The notes: generated by a model from the letters alone, not told the origin. 64,000 bases of DNA from Notospermus geniculatus (GCA_002633025.1 NMRB01001995.1:23304-87303), one strand, 5' to 3'; counted from the first letter of the stretch, positions 43,312 to 53,697 are shown. Translations and numbers: made by a program.

Positions 43312-43544
43312 TATCCAACAAAGATGGCGGCCTACTAGTTCTCCCACATGACGTCGTGGCCATTCATTGTCCAAGCATGATAACACTACCAAACGCATCC
43401 TCTCAGACAATTATTTGACCTAAACTTTTGTGCCCACGGCCCGCTTGACCAGCTTATAGCATGCCAGCAGCCATTGAATGGTATTGTTTCTGATGCCATA
43501 TGGTGAGAACTGTTAGACCGCCATCTTTGTTGGAAAAGTCTACT
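43312..43544. mobile_element. MITE, CCAACAAAGATGGCGG family, uninterrupted
   Basis: Relative of 30381-30786 without the nested insertion. It supplies the empty site GCATGATAACACTACC. Confidence 0.85.
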
Positions 43545-43680
43545 ACTTTTCTACATAAAATGGCTCTGGAGGGCAACTGCCCCCCCCTGGCTAAATACGG
43601 CCCTGACCCCGTTTCCAGAGTACAGTAAGACAGCAGTCCCTGATGAGTTCCAGGAGGCCAAGAGAAGGATCATCATGGCA

Positions 43681-45768
43681 TCACACGTCAACCTCTACCG
43701 TCTCCTCCTTAACATTCTCTGTTGCCTTGGGCGCCTTCCTGTCTTCCCTCTGACACTGGCTACACAACCCACCCTTCAGACTGCTGTAATAGGTGAACGC
43801 CCGGCTGCATTCCGTACAAACGTATGGTTTTTCACCCGTATGAACCTTCTGGTGCGCGTGAAGACCACAGATCTGCTTAAACCGCTTCCCACACTCCTTA
43901 CACTCATATGGTTTTTCCCCAGTATGCATGCGTACGTGAGCTTTCAGATGGCTTCCTGTTTTAAAACCCTTTGAGCAGATTTCGCATAAGAAAGGCTTGT
44001 CGTTATTGTGCGTTCTCAGATGCTTATTCAGATACTGTTTTATCGGGAATTCTTTCCCGCACGTAGGACAGGCATACTTTTTATTACCATGTTTGACGTT
44101 CTGGTGCGTCTTAAGCATCGCGGTGCAAGTGAAACACTTTGCACACTGATCGCAAATAAACGGACGGTCATTCCTGTGAACTCGAAGATGAATCTGTAAT
44201 TTTGGGTTGTTCTTGAACTCCCGGCCGCAAATGGGGCACAAATGACGCGGACGCCAACTAATGCCATGTACGTCAAGGCGATGACATTTTAACTCCTTCT
44301 TCTTAGAACATGCGAAATCGCAGGAATCACACGTGTAGTTTTTATTGTGAGTTTTCGCATGTTTTCGTACTAAATCCCGGTGATGCGCCTCGTATGTACA
44401 GCCACTTTCCTTGAAAGGACACGTATAAACGGCACTACTCTCATCACTATGCTTCGACTGGAGATGGCGCTGCAAATTTCGCTTCTTTGCATTTTTATAC
44501 AAGCAACCTTTGTCAAAATACGGACACAAATATCCCGTTTCGTCCTTCTTGAATTCCCAATCCTCGTCCCCAGTTCCATTTTCTGCTTCAATCTCGTCCC
44601 CCTCTTTGACAATTGGTCGAACTTTACGAGGCCTGAGGCGTGTCTTTTTTGCTGCTGCTTCTGATTTCGTCGCACCAGCTGCAGCATCCGAACCCTCATC
44701 ACCTTCGTCCGTCTTCTTCATCTTTTTCCTCCTGCTATCAGCATACACAACCTTCAACTTCGGGACAACGACCCTAAGATCCTTTGAATGTGTTTCGATC
44801 TTATGTTTCAACAATAAATCCTTGTTGTCGAAAAAAGCACTACATTTCGAACAACGTAATTCATTTGTTGCCTCATTTGACATTACGACAAAATCCTTCG
44901 CGTGGGATCTGATATAATGCACCGCCAATAACTCAACTGTCCCGAACATGTCACCGCATTCCATGCAAGCGAAAGTGCTATTTGTCCCCGTCTTAGGATC
45001 AGGATCTTTGTCCGCTGAAACTTTCGAATGCGCTCTGACCATATGTAACGTCACACCCGCTGCATTTTTGAACGTCCTGTTGCATTCGATGCACGGAAAC
45101 GGCGTATCAGACCCGCAGAACTCCATATGCCGTTCCATACAACGATAAGCCGAGGTCAAATAATCACAACGCCAACATTGGTACGGATCGGACATTTTAT
45201 GAACGTCCTTGTAATGCGTATCCAAGAGGCCGGCTTCGATAAACTTCTCCTTACAAACACGGCAGATCATCGGCTTTTTCGACGAATCTTCACTTCCACC
45301 GGAATTTTTCTCCGTATTCACGACAGACGAGCTCCTGACACCATTCGGTTGGGCACAATTCTTCCCTTTCTCACCAACTTCACGCACGCTTGTGACTGTA
45401 GGACATCCTTTAGCTGCAGAATTACGATCGGCACCAAGCAGGTTGGAGCAAGGTTTACTTCCCACCACTGTACTAGCGGTAGGTGACTTTCTACCCAGGC
45501 CGTTGACACCATCAGCAATGTTTACATCAGTCTCATTATTTTCGGCACCCTCCCCTGGCCCTGGACTGGCAGGTACCACTTCATTCGTTTTAGCAGCAGC
45601 TCCAGCTGATTCTTGCATCGCTGAATTAGACCCTGTGTTTACACCTGTTAAGGCAACAAATTCCTCCATAACTGGGACACCTTCTGACGGATTCTGGTTT
45701 TCTTCAAATTCATTTATTTCTTTTTTGATCGCAAACAGGGTAGTCTTGCTGACGACGCTTGGATTCAT
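43681..45768 (-). CDS. C2H2 zinc-finger protein, about 13 fingers
   Basis: One uninterrupted coding exon of 695 residues runs on the minus strand. Residues 1 to about 165 are low-complexity and acidic. C2H2-type fingers start at about 169 (MICRVCKEKF). Five divergent fingers are followed by a basic linker (RRKKMKKT, then RLRPRKVRP, AT-hook-like). Two fingers with long Cys loops (CPYFDKGC and CPFKESGC, TFIIIA-like spacing) come next, then a tighter C-terminal array with TGEKPY linkers. The product is a likely nuclear DNA-binding regulator. The last finger (YVCTECSRAF) has only its cysteine half, and after SSLKGG the sequence runs to CSQCQRED without the histidines. A GTGGGT donor-like site at that point allows an alternative exon. 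An acceptor (TTCGTTGCAG) lies about 18 bases before the ATG, so there is a 5' UTR intron. No orthologue is named. Confidence 0.9.
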   Translation of the reverse strand: MNPSVVSKTTLFAIKKEINEFEENQNPSEGVPVMEEFVALTGVNTGSNSAMQESAGAAAKTNEVVPASPGPGEGAENNETDVNIADGVNGLGRKSPTASTVVGSKPCSNLLGADRNSAAKGCPTVTSVREVGEKGKNCAQPNGVRSSSVVNTEKNSGGSEDSSKKPMICRVCKEKFIEAGLLDTHYKDVHKMSDPYQCWRCDYLTSAYRCMERHMEFCGSDTPFPCIECNRTFKNAAGVTLHMVRAHSKVSADKDPDPKTGTNSTFACMECGDMFGTVELLAVHYIRSHAKDFVVMSNEATNELRCSKCSAFFDNKDLLLKHKIETHSKDLRVVVPKLKVVYADSRRKKMKKTDEGDEGSDAAAGATKSEAAAKKTRLRPRKVRPIVKEGDEIEAENGTGDEDWEFKKDETGYLCPYFDKGCLYKNAKKRNLQRHLQSKHSDESSAVYTCPFKESGCTYEAHHRDLVRKHAKTHNKNYTCDSCDFACSKKKELKCHRLDVHGISWRPRHLCPICGREFKNNPKLQIHLRVHRNDRPFICDQCAKCFTCTAMLKTHQNVKHGNKKYACPTCGKEFPIKQYLNKHLRTHNNDKPFLCEICSKGFKTGSHLKAHVRMHTGEKPYECKECGKRFKQICGLHAHQKVHTGEKPYVCTECSRAFTYYSSLKGGLCSQCQREDRKAPKATENVKEETVEVDV

Positions 45769-45915
45769 GGCTGTGTTCTAAACCCTGCAACGAAAATGAA
45801 AGCATTATGAAAAGAATAAATGATATAAAAATGAAAAACCGAAATTAATTGGAAGGTTTTTTACACAGGCGTTTGTAGCGCCATCTGAGGTCAGTGTAGT
45901 ATGAGTATAATAGCG

Positions 45916-45966
45916 AGGTTTCGCAAGCGCCCAGTTAGGCCATATACAACAATGTTTATCTATTGC
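45916..45966. mobile_element. Half copy of the TTAGGGAGGTTTCGCAAGC hairpin MITE
   Basis: GCGAGGTTTCGCAAGCGCCC with AGTTAGGCC matches one arm of 18828-18951. It ends where the next element begins. Confidence 0.65.
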
Positions 45967-46139
45967 AGGGGCGGATCCAGAATCATGGGAAAGAGGGGGC
46001 ACAGCCAGCTCACATCGTGGAAAACCTCGGTCAAATTTTAACATCTTTTCAAAATTTCGAAATTTCCCGGTCAATTTTTAAGATTTTCCACAAAATAGAG
46101 GGGGCACGGGCCCGATGTGCCCCCTTGGATCCGCGCCTG
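45966..46139. mobile_element. CAGGGGCGGATCCA-ended MITE
   Basis: CAGGGGCGGATCCAGAAT and TTGGATCCGCGCCTG are inverted. AGAGGGGGCAC appears near both ends. It is related in its tips to 11730-11907. Confidence 0.8.
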
Positions 46140-46225
46140 GTCATGACAGTCATCAATATCGACATAGGCCTAGCTAGGCTATGTCATGAGGCCGGGCCGA
46201 GCCGTTGCGTTTCACCTCGTCCTCA

Positions 46226-46665
46226 CTTCAGTTCGGGAAAGTTCCGAATTTGGAAACGTTTCTGATTTTGGAAGCCCAGCGATTCCAATATTGGCAACGT
46301 TTCTTTTTTCGGAAGCGGTTTTCGATTCCGATATCGGAATCGGTGTAGGCCTATTTGCATGTTAGGCCTAATCGGGATAGGAGTATCAAAAATCGGGAAG
46401 TGTTTTTTTCCATTAACAGGTGGCAGCACCTGTGACCTTGTATTTCATGGCGTAAAATCTGAATTGCTGGCGTAAGTTGGCTGTAATCATCGATAATCAT
46501 CAATTATTATCATAAAAAGGCTTGATTGTGCCATAATCTCTGGGCTTCCAAATTCAGAAACGTTCCCGATATTGGAATCGAAAATCGCTTCCAAAAAAAG
46601 AAACCTAACGTTGCCAAAGTTGGAAACGTTTCCAATTTTTGAACTTTCCCGAACTGACTTGACTC
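46226..46665. mobile_element. MITE with GGAAACGTTTC arms
   Basis: AGTTCGGGAAAGTTC at the left and GAACTTTCCCGAACT at the right are inverted. GAAACGTT, CCAATATTGG and GGAAGC words recur in both arms. Confidence 0.7.
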
Positions 46666-46669
46666 AGTC

Positions 46670-47288
46670 AGAATCAGATTCATAACAAACATGTTTACCA
46701 CCGGTAGACCGGTAGCTAGGCCTTTCTGCCCCCTCTATTTTCAAAATGCTGAATTGAACGCGAAGTCCAAGGCCAGCCTAAACCCTAGACTGTGTGCATT
46801 TGTGTAGTCAATGTACAGTGCACGCACATACACTGCCTGCACTGGCACAGCACAGCACAGCACACTCTGTCATGGTCATGTCTGTCTGTGCGAGAATGTG
46901 CATTCAGAATTGCTTTCTTTCAACACTTTACACCCTGTGCAAGCGGACTTCACCACGAGCCAATCCTGCTGACTGTTTACCTTACATGCCTTAGTGATTA
47001 GCAACAACAATCTGTGGAAAAAGTGGATTGATATGTTTTTACAATCAGAGAAAACTCGGAATTCATCACGTTCATCTGTTCTGTGTTCATGTAGCAGTGT
47101 ACATGGTGTAGCGGCACGCAACCATTTCAACCTCGTTCCAAGGAGCACTGGTGACATTTTTTTTTAATTATAACCTGCGCAAGGTAAAGATGTTCTTTTT
47201 CTCTGCTATGCCCGGGTTGTCCATCCTCCGCCAACATTCCAAATCGGACTGGCTCCGTTTCGTGCACATGTCCCCATAGCTTTGACGA
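46670..47288. other. Non-coding stretch
   Basis: A (CACAG)n run is at about 46850. No exon was supported. Confidence 0.35.
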
Positions 47289-47402
47289 CCAGGTGTAACG
47301 TTTTTCAGCGACACACAGAGAAACAGCGAGTCCGTTTCCCAGTGTGTTCCTAACAATGGGAATCACACACAGAAAAACGGCCACACTGAAAAACGTTACA
47401 CC
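47289..47402. mobile_element. Hairpin MITE, GGTGTAACGTTTTTCAG
   Basis: GGTGTAACGTTTTTCAGCG and its near complement ending GTTACACC bound 114 bases, with CACACAGAGAAACAGC inside. Similar words occur at about 16610-16800. Confidence 0.8.
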
Positions 47403-47890
47403 GGCATAGGCCTACCTTCTGACATAATGTGGTACCTACTGAGTTGTCTCTGAACCAGACGAGGGCGCAGGTTTATGTCAGCCGCTGTCTACGAAGACAG
47501 ACCACTGGGAGACACTGCCCCCAGCGCGCGCGGTCACCATCCCAACCCACCTTGCCAGGACCGGCTCCAGGGGAGGCGTGGGGGGGGGGGCGTAGGCGTA
47601 GGCCACCTATTTTTGCCAGAGCAATGATTCAAGTACTTTGCTCTCAGATGCCAGGAAAATGCATTTAAAAGCACTATCAAAATTTTCTGGGGAGGCCACC
47701 CATTGGGCTTCGCGCTTTAGCTACGCCCCCACTGTCAACCCTGCCCGCGCCCGGCCCTGTTTGCCTTCTCCCTCCTACCAGTAGGCTAGTCCCTCTTCTG
47801 TGCACTTCTCTCGCCCGATTCCTTACCCACCCTCCACCTTGTCCCATCTCTACCCATTTCTCATCTCAGAGGCGTAGCTAGATGGGGGGG
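47403..47890. other. G+C-rich non-coding stretch before the gap
   Basis: G and C homopolymers flank the assembly gap, and no gene was seen. Confidence 0.35.
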
Positions 47891-48253
47891 NNNNNNNNNN
47901 NNNNNNNNNNNNNNNNNNNNNNNNNNNNNNNNNNNNNNNNNNNNNNNNNNNNNNNNNNNNNNNNNNNNNNNNNNNNNNNNNNNNNNNNNNNNNNNNNNNN
48001 NNNNNNNNNNNNNNNNNNNNNNNNNNNNNNNNNNNNNNNNNNNNNNNNNNNNNNNNNNNNNNNNNNNNNNNNNNNNNNNNNNNNNNNNNNNNNNNNNNNN
48101 NNNNNNNNNNNNNNNNNNNNNNNNNNNNNNNNNNNNNNNNNNNNNNNNNNNNNNNNNNNNNNNNNNNNNNNNNNNNNNNNNNNNNNNNNNNNNNNNNNNN
48201 NNNNNNNNNNNNNNNNNNNNNNNNNNNNNNNNNNNNNNNNNNNNNNNNNNNNN
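47891..48253. other. Assembly gap (363 N)
   Basis: Unsequenced bases. The left flank is a G run, a plausible reason for the break. No claim is made about content. Confidence 1.
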
Positions 48254-48299
48254 GTGATCCAGTTTTCGCGGCAATGACGTCAGGCCGTCAGTTTTCTGC

Positions 48300-48365
48300 C
48301 AGCCAAAATGGCGCCCGTTACCGAAGCTACCATTTGACAGCACTCTCTAGCGGTAGCTTCGGGAA
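48300..48365. repeat. Fragment with GTAGCTTCGG inverted words
   Basis: TTACCGAAGCTACC and GGTAGCTTCGGGAA form a 50-base hairpin. Confidence 0.6.
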
Positions 48366-48381
48366 CCAAAATGTGTCAATC

Positions 48382-48455
48382 CTTGTCCAACTGGCTGCTG
48401 AAAGGGAAAATATACAGCCTTGTCCAACTGGCTGCTGAAAGGGAAAATATACAGC
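48382..48455. repeat. Two tandem copies of a 37-base unit
   Basis: CTTGTCCAACTGGCTGCTGA plus AAGGGAAAATATACAGC occurs twice head to tail. Confidence 0.9.
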
Positions 48456-48600
48456 CATGTAGATGGTTAAAATACCGTCAAATTCACCAAACATCATTCG
48501 GGGATAGTTCTTTCGACAACTTCCATGTACTTGTTTCATAAAACACTCACTGAACCAAAAATTAGGACTGACTGATCCAGGATTCCTTTTTTCTTTCGCC
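48430..48600. repeat. Dispersed repeat, uninterrupted copy (partner 52742-53012)
   Basis: ATGTAGATGGTTAAAATACC through CACTCACTGAACCAAAAA matches 52862-53012. It reads AATATACAGCCATGTAG where the partner has a pogo-type insertion. Confidence 0.75.
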
Positions 48601-49007
48601 ACCCGCCGGCGGTGATTGCGTCGTTTTCCAATATCAAAGGAGTCAGTAGAAATAAAAGTGGAAAATAAGAAGTGGGAAATTTTGGGATTTTGCAAATTGG
48701 GATAAGTTTTTTGCCATTTTGATAAATTTTCTTAAAATGACATGACATGATTTTTCGGGCGATATTTCTCAAAATGGGAATTTTTTTAGCCAATTTGAGA
48801 AAATGAAAAATTGCGCAAAAATTTCTCACATCTTATTTTCCACTTATTTTTGCCTTTCGCCCCAGGTTTGCAGAATGTATACTTACAATATAATGCGCAC
48901 GTGGATAACTCCTGAGCATTCAGTCCATATGATAATAAGGATTAACGACTTTCGTGCTGAAAGGGAGGACATAGTCTTGTATTGTAAATTCACACCCACG
49001 TCAGTGG

Positions 49008-49060
49008 TACCACGATCCTCCGCTAGGTGGGTTATAAACCACCTGCGGAGGATCGTGGTA
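49008..49060. repeat. Hairpin, TACCACGATCCTCCGC
   Basis: TACCACGATCCTCCGC with AGGTGG and its complement form arms of about 22 bases. Confidence 0.85.
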
Positions 49061-49082
49061 AACCGCAGGGCGGGTTCCCCAT

Positions 49083-49330
49083 TAAAGGCCCGTTTCCACA
49101 GAAGCGGTAGCGTGAGCGTTTTGACGCTTCGCCCATTGTTTGGAAGCAGAGCGGCGGAAAATAACAAAAGATCTGACGCGTCACGCAGCGTGAAACGCGT
49201 CTGTGGAAACGAGCCTTTTCACGCTGCGTGACGCGTCAGATCTTTTGTTATTTTCCGCCGCTCTGCTTCCAAACAATGGGCGAAGCGTCAAAACGCTCAC
49301 GCTACCGCTTCTGTGGAAACGGGCCTTTAG
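49083..49330. mobile_element. 248-base near-perfect palindrome MITE
   Basis: Arms of about 115-120 bases run from TAAAGGCCCGTTTCCACAGA to its complement, with almost no mismatches. The centre is CGTCTGTGGAAACGAGCC. Such intact arms suggest recent activity. Confidence 0.9.
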
Positions 49331-49463
49331 GCTTCCGTTACATAGAAGTATACGGTATACGAAAAGACCGATTAACAAAGGCTTCCTGAGGATTCACGAC
49401 CGTGAAGCCATTGTTCACCGGCGTATTCGTATACCGTATACTTCAATGTAAAGGAAGCCTTAG
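49328..49463. mobile_element. MITE abutting the palindrome, TAGGCTTCC ends
   Basis: TAGGCTTCCGTTACATAGAA and its near complement bound 136 bases, with GTATACGGTATACG inside. It shares its first bases with the preceding element. Confidence 0.8.
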
Positions 49464-49728
49464 GCATGCATTAACCATTGAAATACTTACGCTGCCTCAC
49501 ATTTGCCCATACAAACGTCAAAATTCATGTCTGAACGCCCTGCGCACTTTCTTTCGCATTTTTCCTCTGGTAACGTCACAGCTAAGGAATGCGGAGAGCA
49601 CATCACTGAAAACAGACAAAACGGGGACGTATCAGAACCTGCCTTGCCGAGGGGTCGTTATGAGTTAAAGGACCACGATATTAGCGAGGTTTACCACCTT
49701 TCCGACCCCGCCTCCGACTTCAACTACG

Positions 49729-50335
49729 AGAATGAATTGCAGTCCGCTATGCACTGTGACCTACCAAAAGAGGGTAATTTATATTACCCTCGTAAAATGG
49801 CGGCTCTCCAGTCTATCGATTCGGTACGTTTATCTGCTCTTATTCCTTCCCTATTCGATTTTAGCAGTCCCCCTATGGATGTGCTTGTAGATAAAACTGT
49901 CAGGAACACGCCAGTATATGTGACGAACCCCTGTAAGTGCTAGTATTCGAGTAATTTGGCCGTGAAATTGCCGACTTTGACGAGGGTAATATAATCGGGA
50001 GATTTGAAGCATACGAGGTAATACTGAATTTATATAACCCTCGTCCAATCGCCAAATTTCAGCGTCTAATTTCGGGAAAGATCGGGATTTCAGCATGTTA
50101 TGCTATAGATGACTTGAAAGAGTAACATTTTCTCCACCTACCTGCAAAAAGCCAGCTTCGTAGCTACATCTTGTAAGGAACAGGAGCCAAAAATCCGACT
50201 GAATCGATAGACTGGAGAGCCGCCATTTTACGAGGGTAATATAAATTACCCTCTTTTGGTAGGTCACAGTGCTATGGACATCGAATCGTTTTATCAAGGA
50301 TGCCTACAGCGGACTGCAATTCATTATCAATTATA
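49729..50335. mobile_element. Fold-back element with arms of about 95 bases
   Basis: Left arm 49729-49825 and right arm 50200-50335 share GACCTACCAAAAGAGGGTAA and CTCCAGTCTATCGATTCGG (inverted). GAGGGTAATATAA words also occur inside. Open frames inside are not convincing. Confidence 0.8.
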
Positions 50336-50445
50336 GTAAACTGTGTCATTCCGGCCTGCGATTCGCGGCCAGCCAAACGAAATACATGACTGTAGGCGCG
50401 GTTTTTTAACCCATCACCAATTCTGAGCCCCTATAAGATCCTTAC

Positions 50446-50491
50446 CTGTCATCGCCAGCAAGAGGGACACGAGTTGTTTCAGTGGCGCCAT
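50446..50491 (-). CDS. Possible first coding exon with a signal peptide
   Basis: AAAGATGGCGCC gives a fair start context. Fifteen codons read MAPLKQLVSLLLAMT, then a phase-1 GTAAGG donor. Length, hydrophobic core and phase 1 fit a signal-peptide exon of a secreted protein. No downstream exon was recognised between 45.9 and 50.4 kb, and part of that stretch is the N gap. It could also be chance. Confidence 0.35.
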
Positions 50492-50507
50492 CTTTAGTTC
50501 AACTGAA

Positions 50508-50713
50508 ATAAGCCTAGTTCATACTTCGACGCACGACCATCGCCGGCGACCGACGCGCGATCTTGCGTCCGACGCCAACCCCGTCGTGCGATTTGGTCGG
50601 CGTCCGATCGCGAGGCTGTAGTTTCTTGGGTCATTTCACAACGGGTCGGCGTCCAGATTTGACCGCGCGTCCGACGCCGATGGTATCGCGTCGAAGTATG
50701 AACTGGGCTTTAT
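50508..50713. mobile_element. MITE, AAGCCTAGTTCATACTTCGA family
   Basis: AAGCCTAGTTCATACTTCGA and TCGAAGTATGAACTGGGCTT are inverted. The body contains ACGACCATCGCCGGCGACCG. Confidence 0.85.
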
Positions 50714-50767
50714 GATCCGTGATAAGTCGCTGATCTCGACCTCACTATCAACTGGAGTGTTGATTAA

Positions 50768-51045
50768 TGCATACTTCAGGCGCCGAGCGTCGGCGATCGA
50801 CGCGCGACCATACTTCGACGCACGACCATCGCCGGCGACCGATCCGCGTCCCTGCGTTCGATGCCGAGCACGTCGCGCGATTTCGTCGCCGTCCGATCGC
50901 GAGGCTGTTATTACTTGAGTCATTTCATAACGGGTCGCCGTCGCTAAAGTACGCTGGACTATGAATCATTTCCGGGAAGTCGGCGTCCAGGTTTGATCGG
51001 GCGTCGGACACCGATGGTCTTGCGTCGAAGTATAAACTAGGCTTT
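50768..51045. mobile_element. Compound MITE, same family
   Basis: The left start is duplicated (CATACTTC twice within 45 bases), followed by a full body and the right end AAGTATAAACTAGGCTTTAA. Confidence 0.75.
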
Positions 51046-51290
51046 AAGCTTAGTTTATACTTCGACGCACGAACGTCGTCGGCGACGAACGCGCGATCTT
51101 GCGTTCGACGCCGACCCCGACATGCGATTTGGTCGGCGTTTGATCGCGAGCCTGTAACTACTTGAGTCATTTCATAAAGGGCGCTGTCGCTAAAGTACGC
51201 TGAAATATAAATCAATTCCGCAAAGTCGGCGTCCAAATTTGATCGGGCGTCAGACGCCGATGGTCTAGCGTCGAAGTATAAACTAGGCTT
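51045..51290. mobile_element. MITE, same family, abutting the previous copy
   Basis: AGCTTAGTTTATACTTCGAC and GTCGAAGTATAAACTAGGCT bound the element. The junction with the previous copy shares TTTAAGCTTAG. Confidence 0.85.
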
Positions 51291-51297
51291 CACTCGA

Positions 51298-51671
51298 AAA
51301 AATATATCAACCTACCTATTTGGCGTCTTCTGTGTGTATCCAAATCAGGCGTTCATTGCAAGGGAAATACACAAGAGACAATATTTTGACAATATATTTT
51401 GACACAAGAGACAATATTTTGAAACACAGAATCCTTTCGAAAGCCAATACACAACCTTCCACCTTAAAACTTTGTGCATTTATGNAAAAATATATCAACC
51501 TACCTATTTGGCGTCTTCTGTGTGTATCCAAATCAGGCGTTCATTGCAAGGGAAATACACAAGAGACAATATTTTGACAATATATTTTGACACAAGAGAC
51601 AATATTTTGAAACACAGAATCCTTTCGAAAGCCAATACACAACCTTCCACCTTAAAACTTTGTGCATTTAT
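51298..51671. repeat. Tandem duplication of about 186 bases, joined at an N
   Basis: The units 51298-51484 and 51486-51671 are essentially identical (AAAAATATATCAACCTACCT to TTGTGCATTTATG). The N at the junction makes an assembly artefact likely. Confidence 0.85.
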
Positions 51672-51679
51672 GCCTACAT

Positions 51680-52500
51680 CTCTTACTGCTAATGGCCATC
51701 GCGGCCGCGCACCCCCAGGGCAGCACTTGAGAAGAGTTATGATGATACTTCCCGGTGCAAGTATTGCTGAAGAGATCACATCTGCGAACCTCTCAAATTA
51801 ATTGTTGAGATTCGGTCCCTCAAAATTTCGAGTTGCCGCAAATCAATTCAGTGCATCGAAATACATGTATTTGTGAAGCAGTGCAAACATGCTTTTGTCT
51901 CTTTCTGCTAGTGAGTTCAGACTACGTCCTGTACATTTGTGATGGATTTTTGTAGTTTGTATTGCTGCCGCTAGGTGGCTCCTTTTACGAACCGTCACCA
52001 TATTGTTAGTCTCGTGCCACCAGACTCTGCAATTTTCAATTTTAGAGTCTGGTCCGGATGGTACCTTTTGCTTGTAAAAACCATCATGGCGGACAATCTA
52101 CCGCCGATGACGTAGAACACAATGCACAATCAAAGCAAAACGCATTCAGCGTGCGAGTAAAACTGCAGTATTCGTACCCTTTGCTGTTAGCCCTACCGCA
52201 CTTTTTATACTACAATTTCGTCCTCAATCGAAAAATTATATACATACCTGTCGGAATTCCAATGAAATAAGAAAATTCAATGGGAATTTCGTTCCGTGCC
52301 AGACCCTCGGTCTGGCGACCTCGGAGTATGACCGAGGGGCTGGTTGCGCGAGACTACCATATTGTCAGAAAGCGAACGACCCCTGGGAACGAGGCTGCGT
52401 GTGTGCGTGTACGTATTGCCACTTTTCCTCGACAGCCGGTGCCACCCTCCAACCCCAAACTAACAACGTTTTCGGCGAATGGACCCGACGTACATTTTGA
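51680..52500. other. Non-coding stretch with paired 36-base repeats
   Basis: TTTTTGTAGTTTGTATTGCT with GCCGCTAGGTGGCTCC is at 51946-51981 and again near 52503-52540. Between them are two hairpins (CAGACTCTGCAA / TTAGAGTCTG, and GCCAGACCCTCGGTCTGGC). The flanked segment may be an insertion. Confidence 0.5.
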
Positions 52501-52741
52501 AGTTTTTTTGTAGTTTGTATTGCTGCCGCTAGGTGGCTCCCTCCACAGCGGCAGTCAAAATGCCGGTAGAGATCGCGTACCGTGCTACTTTAAATGCTAT
52601 TGAAGAATCAATAATGAGGTGTTTCTGATTAAACAGATTTTATTTTCTGGCAGTTTTTCTGATACATTTAAAACGTCGGGGTGCGCACTGTTGTTGATGA
52701 ACTTCCAATATTTCTGACTGTGTCAATCTTTTGCCCATTTG

Positions 52742-53012
52742 TTAACTGCTGAAAAGGAAAATATACAGTGGAACCTCGCTATAACGAACTGCTTGGGATC
52801 CAAGGGTAAAGTTCGTTATAGCGAGGGGTTCGTTATAACGAGGAATCCGCCGAAAAAGGTGAGTCTGTACAGTCATGTAGATGGTTAAAATACCGTGAAA
52901 TTCATCAAACACATCATTGGGTAAGTTCTTTCGCCGACAACTTACATGTACATGTACTTGTTTCACAAAACACTCACTGAACCAAAAACTAGGAGTGACT
53001 GATCCACTAGGA
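52742..53012. repeat. Dispersed repeat interrupted by a pogo-type fragment
   Basis: Partner of 48430-48600. The interruption lies at about 52768-52862. Confidence 0.75.
52768..52862. mobile_element. CAGTGGAACCTCGCTATAAC insertion, pogo/Tigger-like end
   Basis: CAGTGGAACCTCGCTATAAC with internal repeats of TTCGTTATAGCGAGG type. The insert is flanked by TA(CAG), consistent with the TA target of Tc1/mariner/pogo elements. No transposase is present. Confidence 0.7.
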
Positions 53013-53159
53013 TTNGTTGTCCTGCGGACAAGTAAAGAATCATCATTTTTCCATTGAAAAACCATTTGCGGGCAACTCAAAAAGCAACACGGGCAACCAA
53101 TTGCAAACGAGCACTTGCCCGGTGGACAACTGGACCGAAGAGCTAAAAATCGATCACTG

Positions 53160-53378
53160 GGAGGAGGCCATCTCAAGCTACTCATGTTCCTCACTTGGAT
53201 GGGGTCTTTTATTTGCCCTTGCAAAGGCACAAGGTACACGGCACCACGGCTTACTGTCGCATGTGATGCCGGAATGTGAAGAGCCGGGAATGAAATCCCA
53301 TAGGCCTGGGCTGGATTCGAACCCGGGACCTGCCGCTTGCTGAGCGGACGTGATAACCACTAGGCTATCAGGGCTCCT
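53160..53378 (-). mobile_element. tRNA-derived SINE, family A
   Basis: Head GAGCCCTGATAGCCTAGTGG at the right, B box GGGTTCGAATC and the usual body. The tail end is truncated at the left. Confidence 0.85.
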
Positions 53379-53697
53379 CGATGAACTGTCTGCACTGACA
53401 GTAATCCTGTCAAGGTATGCCTCATATCTTAACAAGTTCTGGGTCTTAACTTCCTGTTATTGTCTCGGAGGACACTTCCAAGTCTTCATCATCCATAATC
53501 AGCACAAAGACACAACCCGAACAACGCCCAATACAGGAAATTACAACCCATAAAAGTTCTTCTGTTTCCTTCTTATTCCATCAAGTAAATTGTCGATGAT
53601 ATTGAATATTCTTGATATTAATGATATTGTATGAGGAGCCATCAGACAACCATACAGGTGGATCTCAATTGTTAGGTTTCAGTTTGATTCCATAGGC

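Noticed and set aside
43681-45768. Plus-strand open frames opposite the zinc-finger gene
   Set aside because: They are antisense shadows of a long, clearly coding minus-strand exon and have no domains.
47861-48343. Long open frame across the gap on both strands
   Set aside because: It consists of Ns translated as unknown residues. There is no sequence to support coding.
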